From Gemmobacter sp. 24YEA27 (lineage in GTDB: Bacteria; Pseudomonadota; Alphaproteobacteria; Rhodobacterales; Rhodobacteraceae), in contig NZ_JASJPW010000001.1 of NCBI RefSeq assembly GCF_030052995.1, positions 2,098,001-2,162,000 of the forward strand: DNA of 64,000 nt, given 5' to 3'. This document shows, piece after piece, positions 30,395 to 39,263 of the stretch. The notes beneath the pieces are model-generated. The model saw nothing but the letters and a program-made list of their open reading frames with translations, was not told the origin of the DNA and did not search any database. A program made the translations under genes and the position numbers. Every line of letters begins with the position of its first letter. The first letter of the stretch is position 1.

Positions 30395-31129
30395 ATGTTG
30401 CAAGATCGGCTTTCACTCGGGAAAGCGCCGGAAGGCGCCCGCCGGCATGGAACGCGTGACGATGGCGCCTGCGTGGTCTTTGACCTGGACGGAACCCTCG
30501 CCGATACCAGCGCCGATCTGCTGGCAGCGGCCAATGCCTGTTTCACCGAAATGGGGGAAGGTGCGCCGCTGACATCAGCCGACAGTCTGACCGCGTTTCA
30601 TGGCGGGCGGGCGATGCTGCGGCTTGGGTTCGGGCGGCTGGGGCGGGAGGTGCCGGAAGACGCGGCGATGGAGCGGCTCTATCCCGAGCTCTTGCGCCAT
30701 TACCGTGCCGCGATTGCGGTGCAGACGCGGATGTATCCCGGCGCGGTCGAGACGGTGGAGGCGTTGCGCATGGCCGGCTATAAGGTTTCGGTTTGCACCA
30801 ACAAGCCCTTCGCGCTGGCAGAAGAACTTTTGCGCCAGCTTGGAGTGCGCGATCTGTTCGGCGCGCTGGTGGGGGCGGATACACTCCCGGTGCGAAAGCC
30901 CGATCCGGCACCTTATCATCTGGCGGTGGAACAGGCGGGCGGGGTGGTGGCGCGCTCGCTTTTGATCGGGGATACCGAGACCGATCTGAGAACCTCGCGC
31001 GCGGTGGGGGTGCCTTCGGTTCTGGTGACATTCGGACCTGAGGGCGCGGGGATCGCGCGGCTGGCACCGGATGCGCTGCTTGATCGCTATGAGGATCTGC
31101 CGGGGATCGTGGCGCGGCTGATCGGGTAG
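30395..31129 (+). CDS. gph: Phosphoglycolate phosphatase-like HAD hydrolase
   Basis: A HAD-superfamily phosphatase, 244 residues, that in this family removes phosphate from 2-phosphoglycolate. The nucleophile motif is VVFDLDGTLADTSADLL, motif II lies in VSVCTNKPFALAEELL, and motif IV in LLIGDTETDLRTSRAVG. The first 26 residues (LQDRLSLGKAPEGARRHG...) are not part of the family. The ATG at 30395 has AGAGGA upstream, but another frame (ATG 30448) reaches the catalytic motif if one base is restored near 30475, so the start is uncertain. Divergent from glmU and convergent with rpoH. Confidence 0.85.
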   Translation: MLQDRLSLGKAPEGARRHGTRDDGACVVFDLDGTLADTSADLLAAANACFTEMGEGAPLTSADSLTAFHGGRAMLRLGFGRLGREVPEDAAMERLYPELLRHYRAAIAVQTRMYPGAVETVEALRMAGYKVSVCTNKPFALAEELLRQLGVRDLFGALVGADTLPVRKPDPAPYHLAVEQAGGVVARSLLIGDTETDLRTSRAVGVPSVLVTFGPEGAGIARLAPDALLDRYEDLPGIVARLIG

Positions 31130-31188
31130 AGGGGGCCAGCCCCCTCGCGGCTTTGCCGCTCACCCCCGGGATATTTAGGGACAGATGA
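31129..31188. repeat. GC-rich intergenic hairpin element, copy 4
   Basis: A 7-bp stem GAGGGGG/CCCCCTC (loop CCAG) at 31129-31146, a GCGGC TTT GCCGC hairpin, then the CCCGGGATATTTAGGGACAG core. It begins at the gph stop, so it probably ends gph transcripts. Confidence 0.6.
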
Positions 31189-31302
31189 AAGGCGGGAGGC
31201 GGGGCCGGCTTTTATGTTGCCGGAATGGGGGCGGGCTGTGGAAGATTGCCGACGAGCGCAGTCTTTTGGCAGGGGCGATCCTGGAGGGCTGCGTTTCAGG
31301 CA

Positions 31303-31330
31303 GAAAAAAGCCCGGCGCGGGGGCCGGGCC
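31303..31330 (-). terminator. Intrinsic terminator after rpoH
   Basis: On the minus strand a GCCCGGC/GCCGGGC stem (31329-31323 with 31316-31310) is followed by a run of six T residues. It lies 24 bp past the rpoH stop. Confidence 0.85.
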
Positions 31331-31353
31331 TTTGCTCAGTGCAAGGCCAGAGG

Positions 31354-32250
31354 TCAGGCGGGGATCGCCATGCCTTTGCCGCGGGCGAGATCGCGCATTT
31401 TCGCCTGCAGTTTCTCGAAGGCGCGGACCTCGATCTGGCGGATGCGTTCGCGCGAGACGCCGTAGCTTTCCGACAATTCCTCAAGCGTGACCGGCTCATC
31501 GGCGAGGCGGCGCTGCATCAGGATGTCTTTCTCGCGGTCATTCAGAACCGACATTGCCTCAGACAGCATCTCGCGGCGGGTGTCGAGCTCATCCTTTTCG
31601 GCATAGTCGCCGGCCTGATCGCTGTCTTCATCCTCGAGCCAGTCCTGCCACTGCGTGGCACCTTCGCCATCGCCGCCGATCTGAGCATTCAGCGAGGCGT
31701 CCGACCCCGAGAGGCGGCGGTTCATCTGAACCACTTCATCTTCGCTGACAGAGAGATCCTTTGCGATCTGGGCGAGGTTTTCGGGGCGCAGATCGCCTTC
31801 TTCCAGCGCGCCGACCTTGGCCTTGGCCTTGCGCAGGTTGAAGAACAGTTTTTTCTGTGCCGAGGTGGTGCCCATTTTCACAAGGCTCCAGGACCGCAGG
31901 ATATATTCCTGGATCGAGGCGCGGATCCACCACATTGCATAGGTTGCCAGCCGGAAGCCTTTTTCCGGGTCGAACCGTTTGACCGCCTGCATCAGGCCGA
32001 CATTGGCCTCGGAGATCACTTCGGCCTGCGGCAGGCCATAGCCGCGATAGCCCATGGCGATCTTGGCGGCGAGCCGCAGATGCGAGGTCACCAGCTGATG
32101 CGCCGATTTGCTGTCCTGGCGTTCCGTCCAGGCCTTGGCCAGCATATATTCCTGCTCGGGTTCGAGGAGCGGGAATTTGCGGATTTCCTGGAGATAGCGG
32201 TTCAGACCCTGTTCCGGGCTCGGTGCGGGAAGGTTGGTATAGGTGCTCAT
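31354..32250 (-). CDS. rpoH: Heat-shock RNA polymerase sigma factor
   Basis: An alternative sigma-32-type factor directing RNA polymerase to stress promoters. The 298 residues contain region 1.2/2 (NRYLQEIRKFPLLEPEQEY; SHLRLAAKIAMGYRGYG), the -10 recognition helix FRLATYAMWWIRASIQEYIL, the RpoH-type region after it (KKLFFNLRKAKAKVG), and a region 4 helix-turn-helix VTLEELSESYGVSRERIRQIE. The Met at 32250 is preceded by GGGGG; a longer frame to 32283 is less likely. Rhodobacterales often carry two rpoH genes; this position near rluD fits the main one. A clear terminator follows. Confidence 0.94.
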   Translation of the reverse strand: MSTYTNLPAPSPEQGLNRYLQEIRKFPLLEPEQEYMLAKAWTERQDSKSAHQLVTSHLRLAAKIAMGYRGYGLPQAEVISEANVGLMQAVKRFDPEKGFRLATYAMWWIRASIQEYILRSWSLVKMGTTSAQKKLFFNLRKAKAKVGALEEGDLRPENLAQIAKDLSVSEDEVVQMNRRLSGSDASLNAQIGGDGEGATQWQDWLEDEDSDQAGDYAEKDELDTRREMLSEAMSVLNDREKDILMQRRLADEPVTLEELSESYGVSRERIRQIEVRAFEKLQAKMRDLARGKGMAIPA

Positions 32251-32504
32251 GCATTTGCCCCCTGTTTTCTCTTCCGGTGCCATCAGCCCCCGGAGGATGA
32301 TTTGACTTATGATCCAGGGACCCTCCTTACAAGGGAGCGATCTGTGGAAGATGAACGTGAGATGGGGCGTTTGGATCCCGATAAAAAGAATTGTGTCGAT
32401 CGGTTCACGGGAATGTCAGGGTGCGGGCGGGGGATGGTGTCGCGCGGCGCGCCGGGCCAGAACCAGGGTCAGAAAATCCCGGCAAAAGAGGAGGAGCCGT
32501 CAGA

Positions 32505-33272
32505 GTGGAAAAACCGCGCATGTCAAAGGTGATGCTGCCGGCAGGCGAGCCGGGGGTGGCGCTGGAGGTCGTTGTGGCACGGCCAACGCGGCCAGGGCCG
32601 TATCCGGTGATGGTGTTCAACCATGGCTCGACCGGCAGCGGGCAGAGCCCGGTCCTGTTCAGGCGCACGGTCAGCCCGGCGGTGATCAGCGGCTATTTCA
32701 CCGCCCGGGGCTGGATGGTGGCCTTCCCACAGCGGCGCGGCCGTGGGAAATCGGGAGGGTGCTACGCGGAGGGGCTTGCCGCCGATGGCTCGGGCTATTC
32801 CTGTGAGGCAGAGGTTGCGCTAGCCGGGTTTGAGCGGGCGGTGGAGGACCTTGATGCGGTGATGCGCGGGCTGTCACAGTGGCCGGATATCGACCCCGGG
32901 CGGATGGTGACGGGCGGCGTATCGCGCGGCGGTATCCTCGCGATTGCATTTGCCGGGATGCGGCCAGGCCTGTTTCGTGGTGCGGTCAATTTCAATGGCG
33001 GCTGGCTGGGGCGGGCCTGTCCGGCGCTGGAACAGGTCAACCCGATGCTGTTCGCGCGCGGGGCCGGCGGGGCGCATGAGACGCTCTGGCTGCATGGCAC
33101 TCAGGACCAGTATTACCGCATCACCCATTGCCGCAGCAATTTCGAGGCCTTTCGCGCCGCAGGCGGGCAGGGGCGGTTTTTCGCCCTGAAGGCCGGACAT
33201 GCGGCTCTGTTCAAACCCGCGCTGTGGCAGCCGCATATGGATCACTATCTTGAGACGGTGGTGCCGGAGTGA
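32505..33272 (+). CDS. Alpha/beta hydrolase (dienelactone hydrolase-like)
   Basis: A single-domain serine hydrolase of 255 residues. The oxyanion segment PVMVFNHGSTGSGQSP, a nucleophile elbow GGVSRGGILAIAF with Ser, and a late HAALFKPALWQPHMDHYL His segment are visible, with the acid likely in HGTQDQYY. Substrate unknown. The GTG start at 32505 has GAGGAG eight bases upstream; an ATG at 32520 is a weaker choice, and a longer frame from 32391 is rejected. Divergent from rpoH across 254 bp. Cys residues are frequent (SGGCYAEG; GYSCEAE), which may suggest a periplasmic relative, but no signal peptide is visible. Confidence 0.8.
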   Translation: MEKPRMSKVMLPAGEPGVALEVVVARPTRPGPYPVMVFNHGSTGSGQSPVLFRRTVSPAVISGYFTARGWMVAFPQRRGRGKSGGCYAEGLAADGSGYSCEAEVALAGFERAVEDLDAVMRGLSQWPDIDPGRMVTGGVSRGGILAIAFAGMRPGLFRGAVNFNGGWLGRACPALEQVNPMLFARGAGGAHETLWLHGTQDQYYRITHCRSNFEAFRAAGGQGRFFALKAGHAALFKPALWQPHMDHYLETVVPE

Positions 33273-33307
33273 TCCTCTCGCCGCGTCTGACCACCATATG
33301 GCGCCGG

Positions 33308-33643
33308 TCAGGGGGCGGGCGTGACCTCGATCTCCTGGCGCAGGCTGCCATCCTGGTTGAAGATCAGGATGCGGCCCGCGCCTGTGACAACGCCGATCCA
33401 GTCCGGGCCGGGCACCACCGAGGCCGCGACCTCGCCCGCAGGCAGCTGCAAGGCGGCGGGCAGGGGCGCTGTTACCGCAGGCGTATCGGATAAAGGCGCG
33501 CGCAGGCGCGTGACAAGCAGCAGGGTCACGGTTATGACACCCGCGATCATGCTCAGCATCAGCACGATCACCAGCGCCTTCAGGAAACGCAGCGAGGGCG
33601 GCAGCGCAATTTCTTCCGCATTCTCCTTCGGGGCCTGAGCCAT
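33308..33643 (-). CDS. Small membrane protein of the DUF6476 type
   Basis: A conserved Rhodobacterales protein of 111 residues with one membrane helix (about residues 22-44, LKALVIVLMLSMIAGVITVT). The C-terminal domain is probably periplasmic and short, ending ILIFNQDGSLRQEIEVTPAP. Function unknown. The start at 33643 has AAAGG six bases upstream. Its ATG and that of rluD share the same CATG on opposite strands, so there is no spacer between the two genes. Confidence 0.75.
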   Translation of the reverse strand: MAQAPKENAEEIALPPSLRFLKALVIVLMLSMIAGVITVTLLLVTRLRAPLSDTPAVTAPLPAALQLPAGEVAASVVPGPDWIGVVTGAGRILIFNQDGSLRQEIEVTPAP

Positions 33644-34748
33644 GACTGAACCTTTCACACCTGAATCTTTCCTCGACGACGACGATCATGCCGGTATGGC
33701 CCCGGAAGGCCCGGCTCAGGGCGGGCTGATTACCGTCACCCTCGGCCCGGATGCCGCGCCGCGCCTTGATAAGGCGCTCAGCGCCGCTGTGCCAGAGGAA
33801 GCGGCATTGTCGCGCTCAAGGCTCTCGCGTCTGATCGAGGCCGGCGCGGTGAGCCGCGCCGGGGTGGTGGTCACCGATCAGAAGGCGAAGACGGCATCAG
33901 GCGAGATCTGGGAGATCCGTATCGGCCCGGCCGAGCCCGTGGAAACCCTTGCCGAAGCGATTCCGCTGACGGTGATCTGGGAAGATGACGATCTGATCGT
34001 GATCGACAAGCCGGCAGGGATGGTGGTGCATCCGGCGCCGGGCACGCCCTCGGGCACCCTGGTCAATGCGCTTTTGCATTATTGCGGCGACCGCATTTCG
34101 GGGATCGGCGGCGAACGCCGCCCCGGCATCGTGCACCGGATCGACAAAGAAACCTCGGGGCTGATTGTCGCGGCGAAATCCGACCGGGCGCATCACGGGC
34201 TCGCGGCGCAGTTCGAGGCTCATACGGTCACGCGCCATTACCTCGCGATCTGCAACGGCGTACCGGAAGGGTCGGATCCGCGGCTGCGCGGCACGCGCGG
34301 TGTCAGTTTTGAACCCGGCGGCGTGATCCGGATCGCGACGAACCTCGCCCGACACCGCACCGACCGTCAGAAACAGGCGGTGACCTGGCCGCCCGAGGGC
34401 CGCCATGCCGTGACGCGCGCAAGGGTGGTCGAGGGGTTTTCAGGCCAGGCGGCCCTTGTCGAATGCTGGCTGGAGACCGGGCGCACGCATCAGATCCGCG
34501 TGCATCTGACCTGGGCGGGCCATGGGCTGATCGGCGATCCGACCTATGGCGGGCGGCGTAAACTGTCGGAGAAACTGCTGGGCGAGGCCGCGCAGGCCGC
34601 CGCCGCCTTTCCGCGCCAGGCGCTGCATGCGGCAAGCCTTGGCTTCAGCCATCCAGTGACGGGCGAGCGGCTGGAGTTCCGGTCAGAGCTGCCCGAAGAT
34701 ATGTCGGCATTGCTCGGGGCGCTGCGTGTGGCGGGCGCGCGCGGCTGA
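33642..34748 (+). CDS. rluD: RluA-family 23S rRNA pseudouridine synthase
   Basis: Isomerises uridines in 23S rRNA helix 69. The 368 residues carry an N-terminal S4 RNA-binding domain (about residues 40-95, RLDKALSAAVPEEAALSRSR), then the synthase domain with DDLIVIDKPAGMVVHPAPG, the catalytic Asp in HRIDKETSGLIVAAK, and LETGRTHQIRVHL. A low-complexity acidic N-terminus (FLDDDDHAG) precedes the S4 domain. Divergent from the DUF6476 gene. Confidence 0.94.
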   Translation: MTEPFTPESFLDDDDHAGMAPEGPAQGGLITVTLGPDAAPRLDKALSAAVPEEAALSRSRLSRLIEAGAVSRAGVVVTDQKAKTASGEIWEIRIGPAEPVETLAEAIPLTVIWEDDDLIVIDKPAGMVVHPAPGTPSGTLVNALLHYCGDRISGIGGERRPGIVHRIDKETSGLIVAAKSDRAHHGLAAQFEAHTVTRHYLAICNGVPEGSDPRLRGTRGVSFEPGGVIRIATNLARHRTDRQKQAVTWPPEGRHAVTRARVVEGFSGQAALVECWLETGRTHQIRVHLTWAGHGLIGDPTYGGRRKLSEKLLGEAAQAAAAFPRQALHAASLGFSHPVTGERLEFRSELPEDMSALLGALRVAGARG

Positions 34749-35018
34749 GGGCGGCTCCACGCCCCGAAAAAACCGGCGGTGGGGGGCGATGCTATTCCTC
34801 TTTCCAATCAGGTTTGCGACGATTAGAAAAAGGAAATTCCGGTTTCTTTCAGGTTTTGCGCCTGAGGCCTTCTCCCGGCCAGAGACTGACGCTTTGGCGC
34901 AGCATATGCGGCAAGAGCAGACTGACCGGGGCAAGTGGAACGCGGATCGAACTTCTGCGGCCGGACCCGTTCCTGTCATCAGATCACCGGCGGGACGCCC
35001 CCGCAAACGCGAGGACAG
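34749..35018. other. Intergenic region before rnd
   Basis: 270 bp between rluD and rnd. A frame from 34935 continues into rnd, but its first 28 residues do not fit the family. No repeat, riboswitch or RNA gene was recognised; it presumably contains the rnd promoter. Confidence 0.4.
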
Positions 35019-36176
35019 ATGCGCACCATTACCACGACCGAAGAGCTTGCGTCATTTTGCGCAGCGGCCAAATCAGCCCCCTATGTCACCATCGACACAG
35101 AATTCCTGCGCGAGCGTACCTATTGGTCAAAGCTCTGCCTGATTCAGATGGCGCTACCGGGCAAGGACGGAGACGCGGTCCTCGTTGACCCGATCATCGG
35201 CGAAGAGATGTCGATGGAGCCGCTTTATGACCTCTTCCGCCATGAGGCGACGGTGAAGGTCTTCCATGCGGCGCGCCAGGATCTGGAGATCTTTTTCGTC
35301 GAAGGCGGTGTCTTCCCGGTGCCGCTGTTCGATACGCAAATCGCTGCCATGGTCTGCGGTTTCGGCGAGCAGGTCGGCTATGAAACGCTGGTCAGGAAAA
35401 TCGCGCGGGCCAATCTCGACAAGACCTCGCGGTTCACCGACTGGTCGCGCCGGCCTTTGTCCGAGGCACAGAAGGAATATGCCCTGGCCGATGTCACCCA
35501 TCTGAGGGTGATTTATGAATGGCTGGCGGCACAATTGCAAAAAAACGGCCGCGCCCCCTGGGTCGAGGAAGAGCTGGCTGTGCTGACCGATCCGGCCACC
35601 TATACGGTGCATCCGGATGAGGCCTGGAAGCGGATCAAGACCCGCACCTCATCCGGGCGGTTCCTGGCCATTGTGCGCGAACTGGCGAAATTCCGCGAGA
35701 GCTGGTCGCAGGGCCAGAACGTGCCGCGCTCGCGGGTGATGAAGGATGATGCGCTGCTGGAACTCGCCTCGACCCGTCCGACTTCGATGGAGGAACTCGG
35801 TCGCTCGCGGCTCCTGCTGCGCGAGGGCAGAAAGCCTGAGATTGCCGAGGGAATCCTCGCAGCGATCCAGGCCGGGATGGAAGCGCGGACCGAAGATCTG
35901 CCCAGGGTGGTGCAGCAACCCGATCAGCCGCAGACCAACGGCGCGCTGGCTGATCTGTTGCGGGTGCTGCTGAAAGCGAAATCCGAACAGCTGGGGGTAG
36001 CGCCCCGGCTTATCGCGGCCGCGTCGGATCTGGATGCAATTGCCGCAGGCAAGCGCGATGTCGAAGCGCTGAAAGGCTGGCGCGGCGAGGTTTTCGGTGA
36101 CGAGGCACTGCGCCTGTGCAAAGGCGAGATCGCCCTGACCGCCAGAGGCACGGAAATCCGTACGATCCGGATCTGA
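35019..36176 (+). CDS. rnd: Ribonuclease D
   Basis: A 3'-5' exoribonuclease acting in tRNA 3' maturation. The 385 residues show the DEDDy exonuclease boxes: TIDTEFLRERTYW (Exo I), FHAARQDLEIFF (Exo II) and the YALADVTHL (Exo III, Tyr-x3-Asp), followed by an HRDC domain around residues 200-290 (FLAIVRELAKFRESW). The Met at 35019 has GAGGAC directly upstream. A paired GC-rich repeat follows the stop and separates rnd from a convergent lipoprotein gene. Confidence 0.95.
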   Translation: MRTITTTEELASFCAAAKSAPYVTIDTEFLRERTYWSKLCLIQMALPGKDGDAVLVDPIIGEEMSMEPLYDLFRHEATVKVFHAARQDLEIFFVEGGVFPVPLFDTQIAAMVCGFGEQVGYETLVRKIARANLDKTSRFTDWSRRPLSEAQKEYALADVTHLRVIYEWLAAQLQKNGRAPWVEEELAVLTDPATYTVHPDEAWKRIKTRTSSGRFLAIVRELAKFRESWSQGQNVPRSRVMKDDALLELASTRPTSMEELGRSRLLLREGRKPEIAEGILAAIQAGMEARTEDLPRVVQQPDQPQTNGALADLLRVLLKAKSEQLGVAPRLIAAASDLDAIAAGKRDVEALKGWRGEVFGDEALRLCKGEIALTARGTEIRTIRI

Positions 36177-36214
36177 GCAATCTTCTTCAAGCTTTGTTAG
36201 CTGGCTGACGAAGA

Positions 36215-36366
36215 AGGGGGGCTGTCTGCCCCCCGGTCCGCTGCGCGGCCCTCCCCCCGAGGATATTTAAGGACAGAAAATCAATGCTCTCTTCGCGGGA
36301 GGGGGCTATTTTCTGTCTCTAAATATCCCCGGGGGAGGCCGAAGGCCGTGGGGGCAGGCAGCCCCC
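36215..36366. repeat. GC-rich intergenic hairpin element, copy 5 (head-to-head pair)
   Basis: The clearest full element. GGGGGGCTGTCTGCCCCCC, then CGAGGATATTTAAGGACAG on the left, and on the right CTGTCTCTAAATATCCCCGG, then GGCCGAAGGCC and GGGGGCAGGCAGCCCCC. The two halves are near mirror images around a short AT-richer centre at about 36277-36310. It lies between the convergent rnd and lipoprotein genes, as expected for a two-way terminator. Confidence 0.7.
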
Positions 36367-36375
36367 ATCCTCCAT

Positions 36376-36828
36376 TCAGCGACCAGCGGAACGGGCGTCA
36401 TTCGCGCCCTGGACAACGATCTTACGCACATTGGCAAGTTTGATATTCGACAGATGCAGCGCGACCGTCACCTCGCGCGAGCGTTGCGTATTGGCGGGCT
36501 GCGCCTTGAACGGGGGCGAGATGCGGAAATCCAGCACCAGGACACCTTCCGGCGTTACCGGTTGCGGCACCAGCGACGCCTCCCACCAGCCCTGGGTCGG
36601 CGTCAGCCCGGTCGCCCGGACGATTGCGCCCGAAGAGACCTGCTCGATTTTCATATCAAGCACCGTCTGGACCCGTTCGCGCTGGTCCTGAGGCGTCTCT
36701 TCGATCACCACCTTTTCCGCAGGCTCTGATGTCCCGAACCAGTTAAACGGGTTCAGCCGGCTGTCTCTCATTCCGCCACAGGCGGCTAGCGTCAGCAAAA
36801 GGCAAACAGCGGTCGCTTTGCGGATCAT
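36376..36828 (-). CDS. Hypothetical lipoprotein
   Basis: A small exported protein of 150 residues with a lipoprotein signal: MIRKATAVCLLLTLAACGG with the lipobox LAAC at residues 14-17, so it is probably acylated and held in a membrane facing the periplasm. The rest (RERVQTVLDMKIEQVSSG; VLVLDFRISPP; VRKIVVQGA) does not suggest a function to me. It resembles small conserved lipoproteins of Rhodobacterales. It is divergent from sufE and convergent with rnd. Confidence 0.75.
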   Translation of the reverse strand: MIRKATAVCLLLTLAACGGMRDSRLNPFNWFGTSEPAEKVVIEETPQDQRERVQTVLDMKIEQVSSGAIVRATGLTPTQGWWEASLVPQPVTPEGVLVLDFRISPPFKAQPANTQRSREVTVALHLSNIKLANVRKIVVQGANDARSAGR

Positions 36829-36980
36829 CCGTCACTCTCCATCATCCATCCCTTCGGTATCGCGAAAGTCGCGCTTTGAAAAGCCGCCGCAGCAGAACCT
36901 TGCCCGCATCGTTGTCCAATGAGCGCTCTGGACCTTGCCCGCGCACGCGGCTAGGCCAGTCGGGCAGAAGGAGAACCGCC

Positions 36981-37385
36981 ATGGCCACGCCCGCATTCGA
37001 GGAAATTGCCGAGACCCTGGAATTCCTGGACGACTGGGAAGAGCGCTATCGCCATGTCATTGAGCTGGGCAAGGCGATGCCGGCACTGGATGCCAGTTTC
37101 CACGTTCCCGCCTATAAGGTCGAGGGCTGCGCGAGCCAGGTCTGGCTGCGCCCGCAGATCACCCCGGAGCGGTTCGATTTCCAGGGCGACTCGGATGCGA
37201 TGATCGTCCGCGGGCTGATCGCCATCCTGCACGCGCTTTACGCGGGCCTCACGCCGGCCGAGGTGCTCAAAGTCGATGCGCTCGCGGAATTCGCGCGGAT
37301 CGGGCTGAAGGAAAACCTCTCGGCGCAGCGCTCTAACGGGCTGCGCGCCATGGTGGAACGGATCCGCCTGCTTGCCGGCAGCTGA
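36981..37385 (+). CDS. sufE: SufE-like sulfur acceptor protein
   Basis: Accepts persulfide sulfur from cysteine desulfurase SufS and stimulates it for Fe-S cluster assembly. The 134 residues include the reactive Cys in VEGCASQVWL near residue 50 and the SufE helices DDWEERYRHVIELGKAMP and GLIAILHALYAGLTPAEV. The ATG at 36981 has AGAAGGAG eight bases upstream; the upstream extension is intergenic. It is separate from the suf operon here, which is common. Confidence 0.93.
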   Translation: MATPAFEEIAETLEFLDDWEERYRHVIELGKAMPALDASFHVPAYKVEGCASQVWLRPQITPERFDFQGDSDAMIVRGLIAILHALYAGLTPAEVLKVDALAEFARIGLKENLSAQRSNGLRAMVERIRLLAGS

Positions 37386-37398
37386 TCAGCGCCGCGTA

Positions 37399-39192
37399 TC
37401 AGAGCGGCGCACAGGCGGCTTTGAGCCATTCGCGGGTCGGTTCGGTGACGCGCGGCCCGATCAGCGCCAGCACCCTTGCGTGATAGTGGTCGAGCCAGGC
37501 GCGCTCCTCTGCTGACATCTGTGCCGCATGGATCAGCCTCCGGTCAAAGGGCGCCCAGGTCAGCGTGTCGAAACAAAGCTGGTCACGGTTGTCGCCAAGG
37601 GCAGGGGCCTCTGTCACCACGATCAGGTTTTCAAGCCGGATGCCGAAAGCCCCCTCGCGGTAATAGCCCGGCTCGTTCGAGAGGATCATCCCCGGCTCGA
37701 GCGGAACTTCCGAGATCCGCGAGATCCGCTGCGGCCCCTCATGCACCGAAAGAAACGCGCCGACCCCATGCCCGGTGCCGTGATTGTAATCGAGACCGCG
37801 CGTCCAGAGGAATTGCCGCGCCAGCGGGTCGAGGTCGCGTCCCGAAAGCCCGCGCGGCCAGCGCGCGGTCGAGACCGCGATCATGCCGCGCAGCACTGCT
37901 GTATAGCAATTGCGCGCCTCATTACCCGGATCGCCAATCGCGATGGTGCGGGTGATATCGGTGGTGCCATCCTTGTACTGCGCGCCGGAATCCACCAGCA
38001 GCAACTCGCCATGGCTCAAAGCGCGGTCGGTATCTTCCGTCACCCGGTAATGGATGATCGCGCCATCGGGGCCGGCGCCGCAGATCGTATCAAAACTGAT
38101 ATCATGCAGAAGATTGGTCGCACGGCGAAAGCTTTCCAGCGCTCCGACCACCGAGATCTCGGTAAGATCGCCGGGGGCATTGGCATCGAGCCAGCACAGA
38201 AACTCGCAAACCGCCGCACCGTCGCGCAGATGCGCTTCGGCGGTGGCCGCAATTTCGATCGCGTTCTTGCGCGCCTTCGGCAGAAGACAGGGGTCGGGAC
38301 CTGCGCTGACCGCAATGCCAGCCTCCTCCAGCTCAGACCAGACCGCCAGCGGTGCAGATCCCGGATCAAGCCGCACCGGGCCGGAAAGCAGGCGCAGCGC
38401 CGGCGCGAAAGCGGCGGGTGGGCGCAACGTGACCTCTGGGCCCAGAATCGCCCGCAGCTCCGGATCAAACTTCGCGGGTTCCGCAAAGAGGCTGAGGCGG
38501 CCATCGGCAAAGATCACGGCGAAAGCCTGCACCACCGGATTGCGCGGCACATCGCCGCCCCGGATGTTCAGAAGCCAACAGATCGAATCGGGCAGGGTGA
38601 TCACAGCCGCCGCCTCACCGCGCGCGGCCAGCGCCGCCCCGATCCGGTGGCGCTTGTCGGCGGCGCTTTCGCCGGCAAGCGCTTCAGGATGCGCGAAGGC
38701 TGCCACGCAGGGCGCGCCCGGCCGGTCGGCCCAGATCCGGTCGATCAGATTGTCACAGGGCCTGAGCGTCACAGCGCTGCCCTCAAGCGCGCGTTTCAGC
38801 CGGTGGATCTCATCGCGCGTATGCAGCCAGGGGTCAAAGCCAATCACGCCAGCAACAGCGGCGCCCCGGATCCACTCCCCGGCCTGGATTTCCGGCCAGG
38901 GAACCGGCGTGAAATGCCCCTGATCGACCTGATCCTTCACCTGGGTCCGATACCGCCCGTCGATGAAGACCCCGGCCCGATCCGTCAGCGCCACACAGAA
39001 CCCGGCCGATCCGGTGAACCCCGTCAGCCAGGCCAGCCGCGCATCGCAATCGGCGACATATTCCCCCTGATGCGCATCGGCGCGCGGCACGATGAAGCCC
39101 GAAAGCCCCTCCGCCACCATCGCTTTGCGCAAAGCCGCCAGCCGCCCCGGCCCCTCTTCCGGCGAGGCCGGATTGTCGAAGCTCTGAAACAT
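37399..39192 (-). CDS. pepP: Xaa-Pro aminopeptidase (M24B family)
   Basis: A metallopeptidase of 597 residues that removes an N-terminal residue before proline. Three domains are visible: two creatinase-like N-terminal domains (GFIVPRADAHQGEYV; GFDPWLHTRDEIHRL) and the pita-bread catalytic domain from about residue 320. The metal ligands lie in VDSGAQYKDGTTDITRT, GTGHGVGAFLSVHEGPQ, LSNEPGYYREGAFGIRLEN, and there is a final WLDHYHARVL C-terminal helix. The Met at 39192 has AAAGGG upstream; an earlier ATG at 39210 is possible. It is the three-domain eukaryote-like form (about 600 residues), not the short E. coli type. Confidence 0.94.
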   Translation of the reverse strand: MFQSFDNPASPEEGPGRLAALRKAMVAEGLSGFIVPRADAHQGEYVADCDARLAWLTGFTGSAGFCVALTDRAGVFIDGRYRTQVKDQVDQGHFTPVPWPEIQAGEWIRGAAVAGVIGFDPWLHTRDEIHRLKRALEGSAVTLRPCDNLIDRIWADRPGAPCVAAFAHPEALAGESAADKRHRIGAALAARGEAAAVITLPDSICWLLNIRGGDVPRNPVVQAFAVIFADGRLSLFAEPAKFDPELRAILGPEVTLRPPAAFAPALRLLSGPVRLDPGSAPLAVWSELEEAGIAVSAGPDPCLLPKARKNAIEIAATAEAHLRDGAAVCEFLCWLDANAPGDLTEISVVGALESFRRATNLLHDISFDTICGAGPDGAIIHYRVTEDTDRALSHGELLLVDSGAQYKDGTTDITRTIAIGDPGNEARNCYTAVLRGMIAVSTARWPRGLSGRDLDPLARQFLWTRGLDYNHGTGHGVGAFLSVHEGPQRISRISEVPLEPGMILSNEPGYYREGAFGIRLENLIVVTEAPALGDNRDQLCFDTLTWAPFDRRLIHAAQMSAEERAWLDHYHARVLALIGPRVTEPTREWLKAACAPL

Positions 39193-39205
39193 CGCGGAAG
39201 CCCTT

Positions 39206-39263
39206 TTCATCTGTCTCTAAATATCCCGGGGGAGTCCCGGAACGGGACGGGGGCAGCGCCCCC
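39206..39263. repeat. GC-rich intergenic hairpin element, copy 6
   Basis: ATCTGTCTCTAAATATCCCG core, then AGTCCCGGAACGGGACG (a TCCCG/CGGGA hairpin) and GGGGGCAGCGCCCCC. It fills the gap between cobT and pepP, ending exactly at the cobT stop. Confidence 0.65.
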
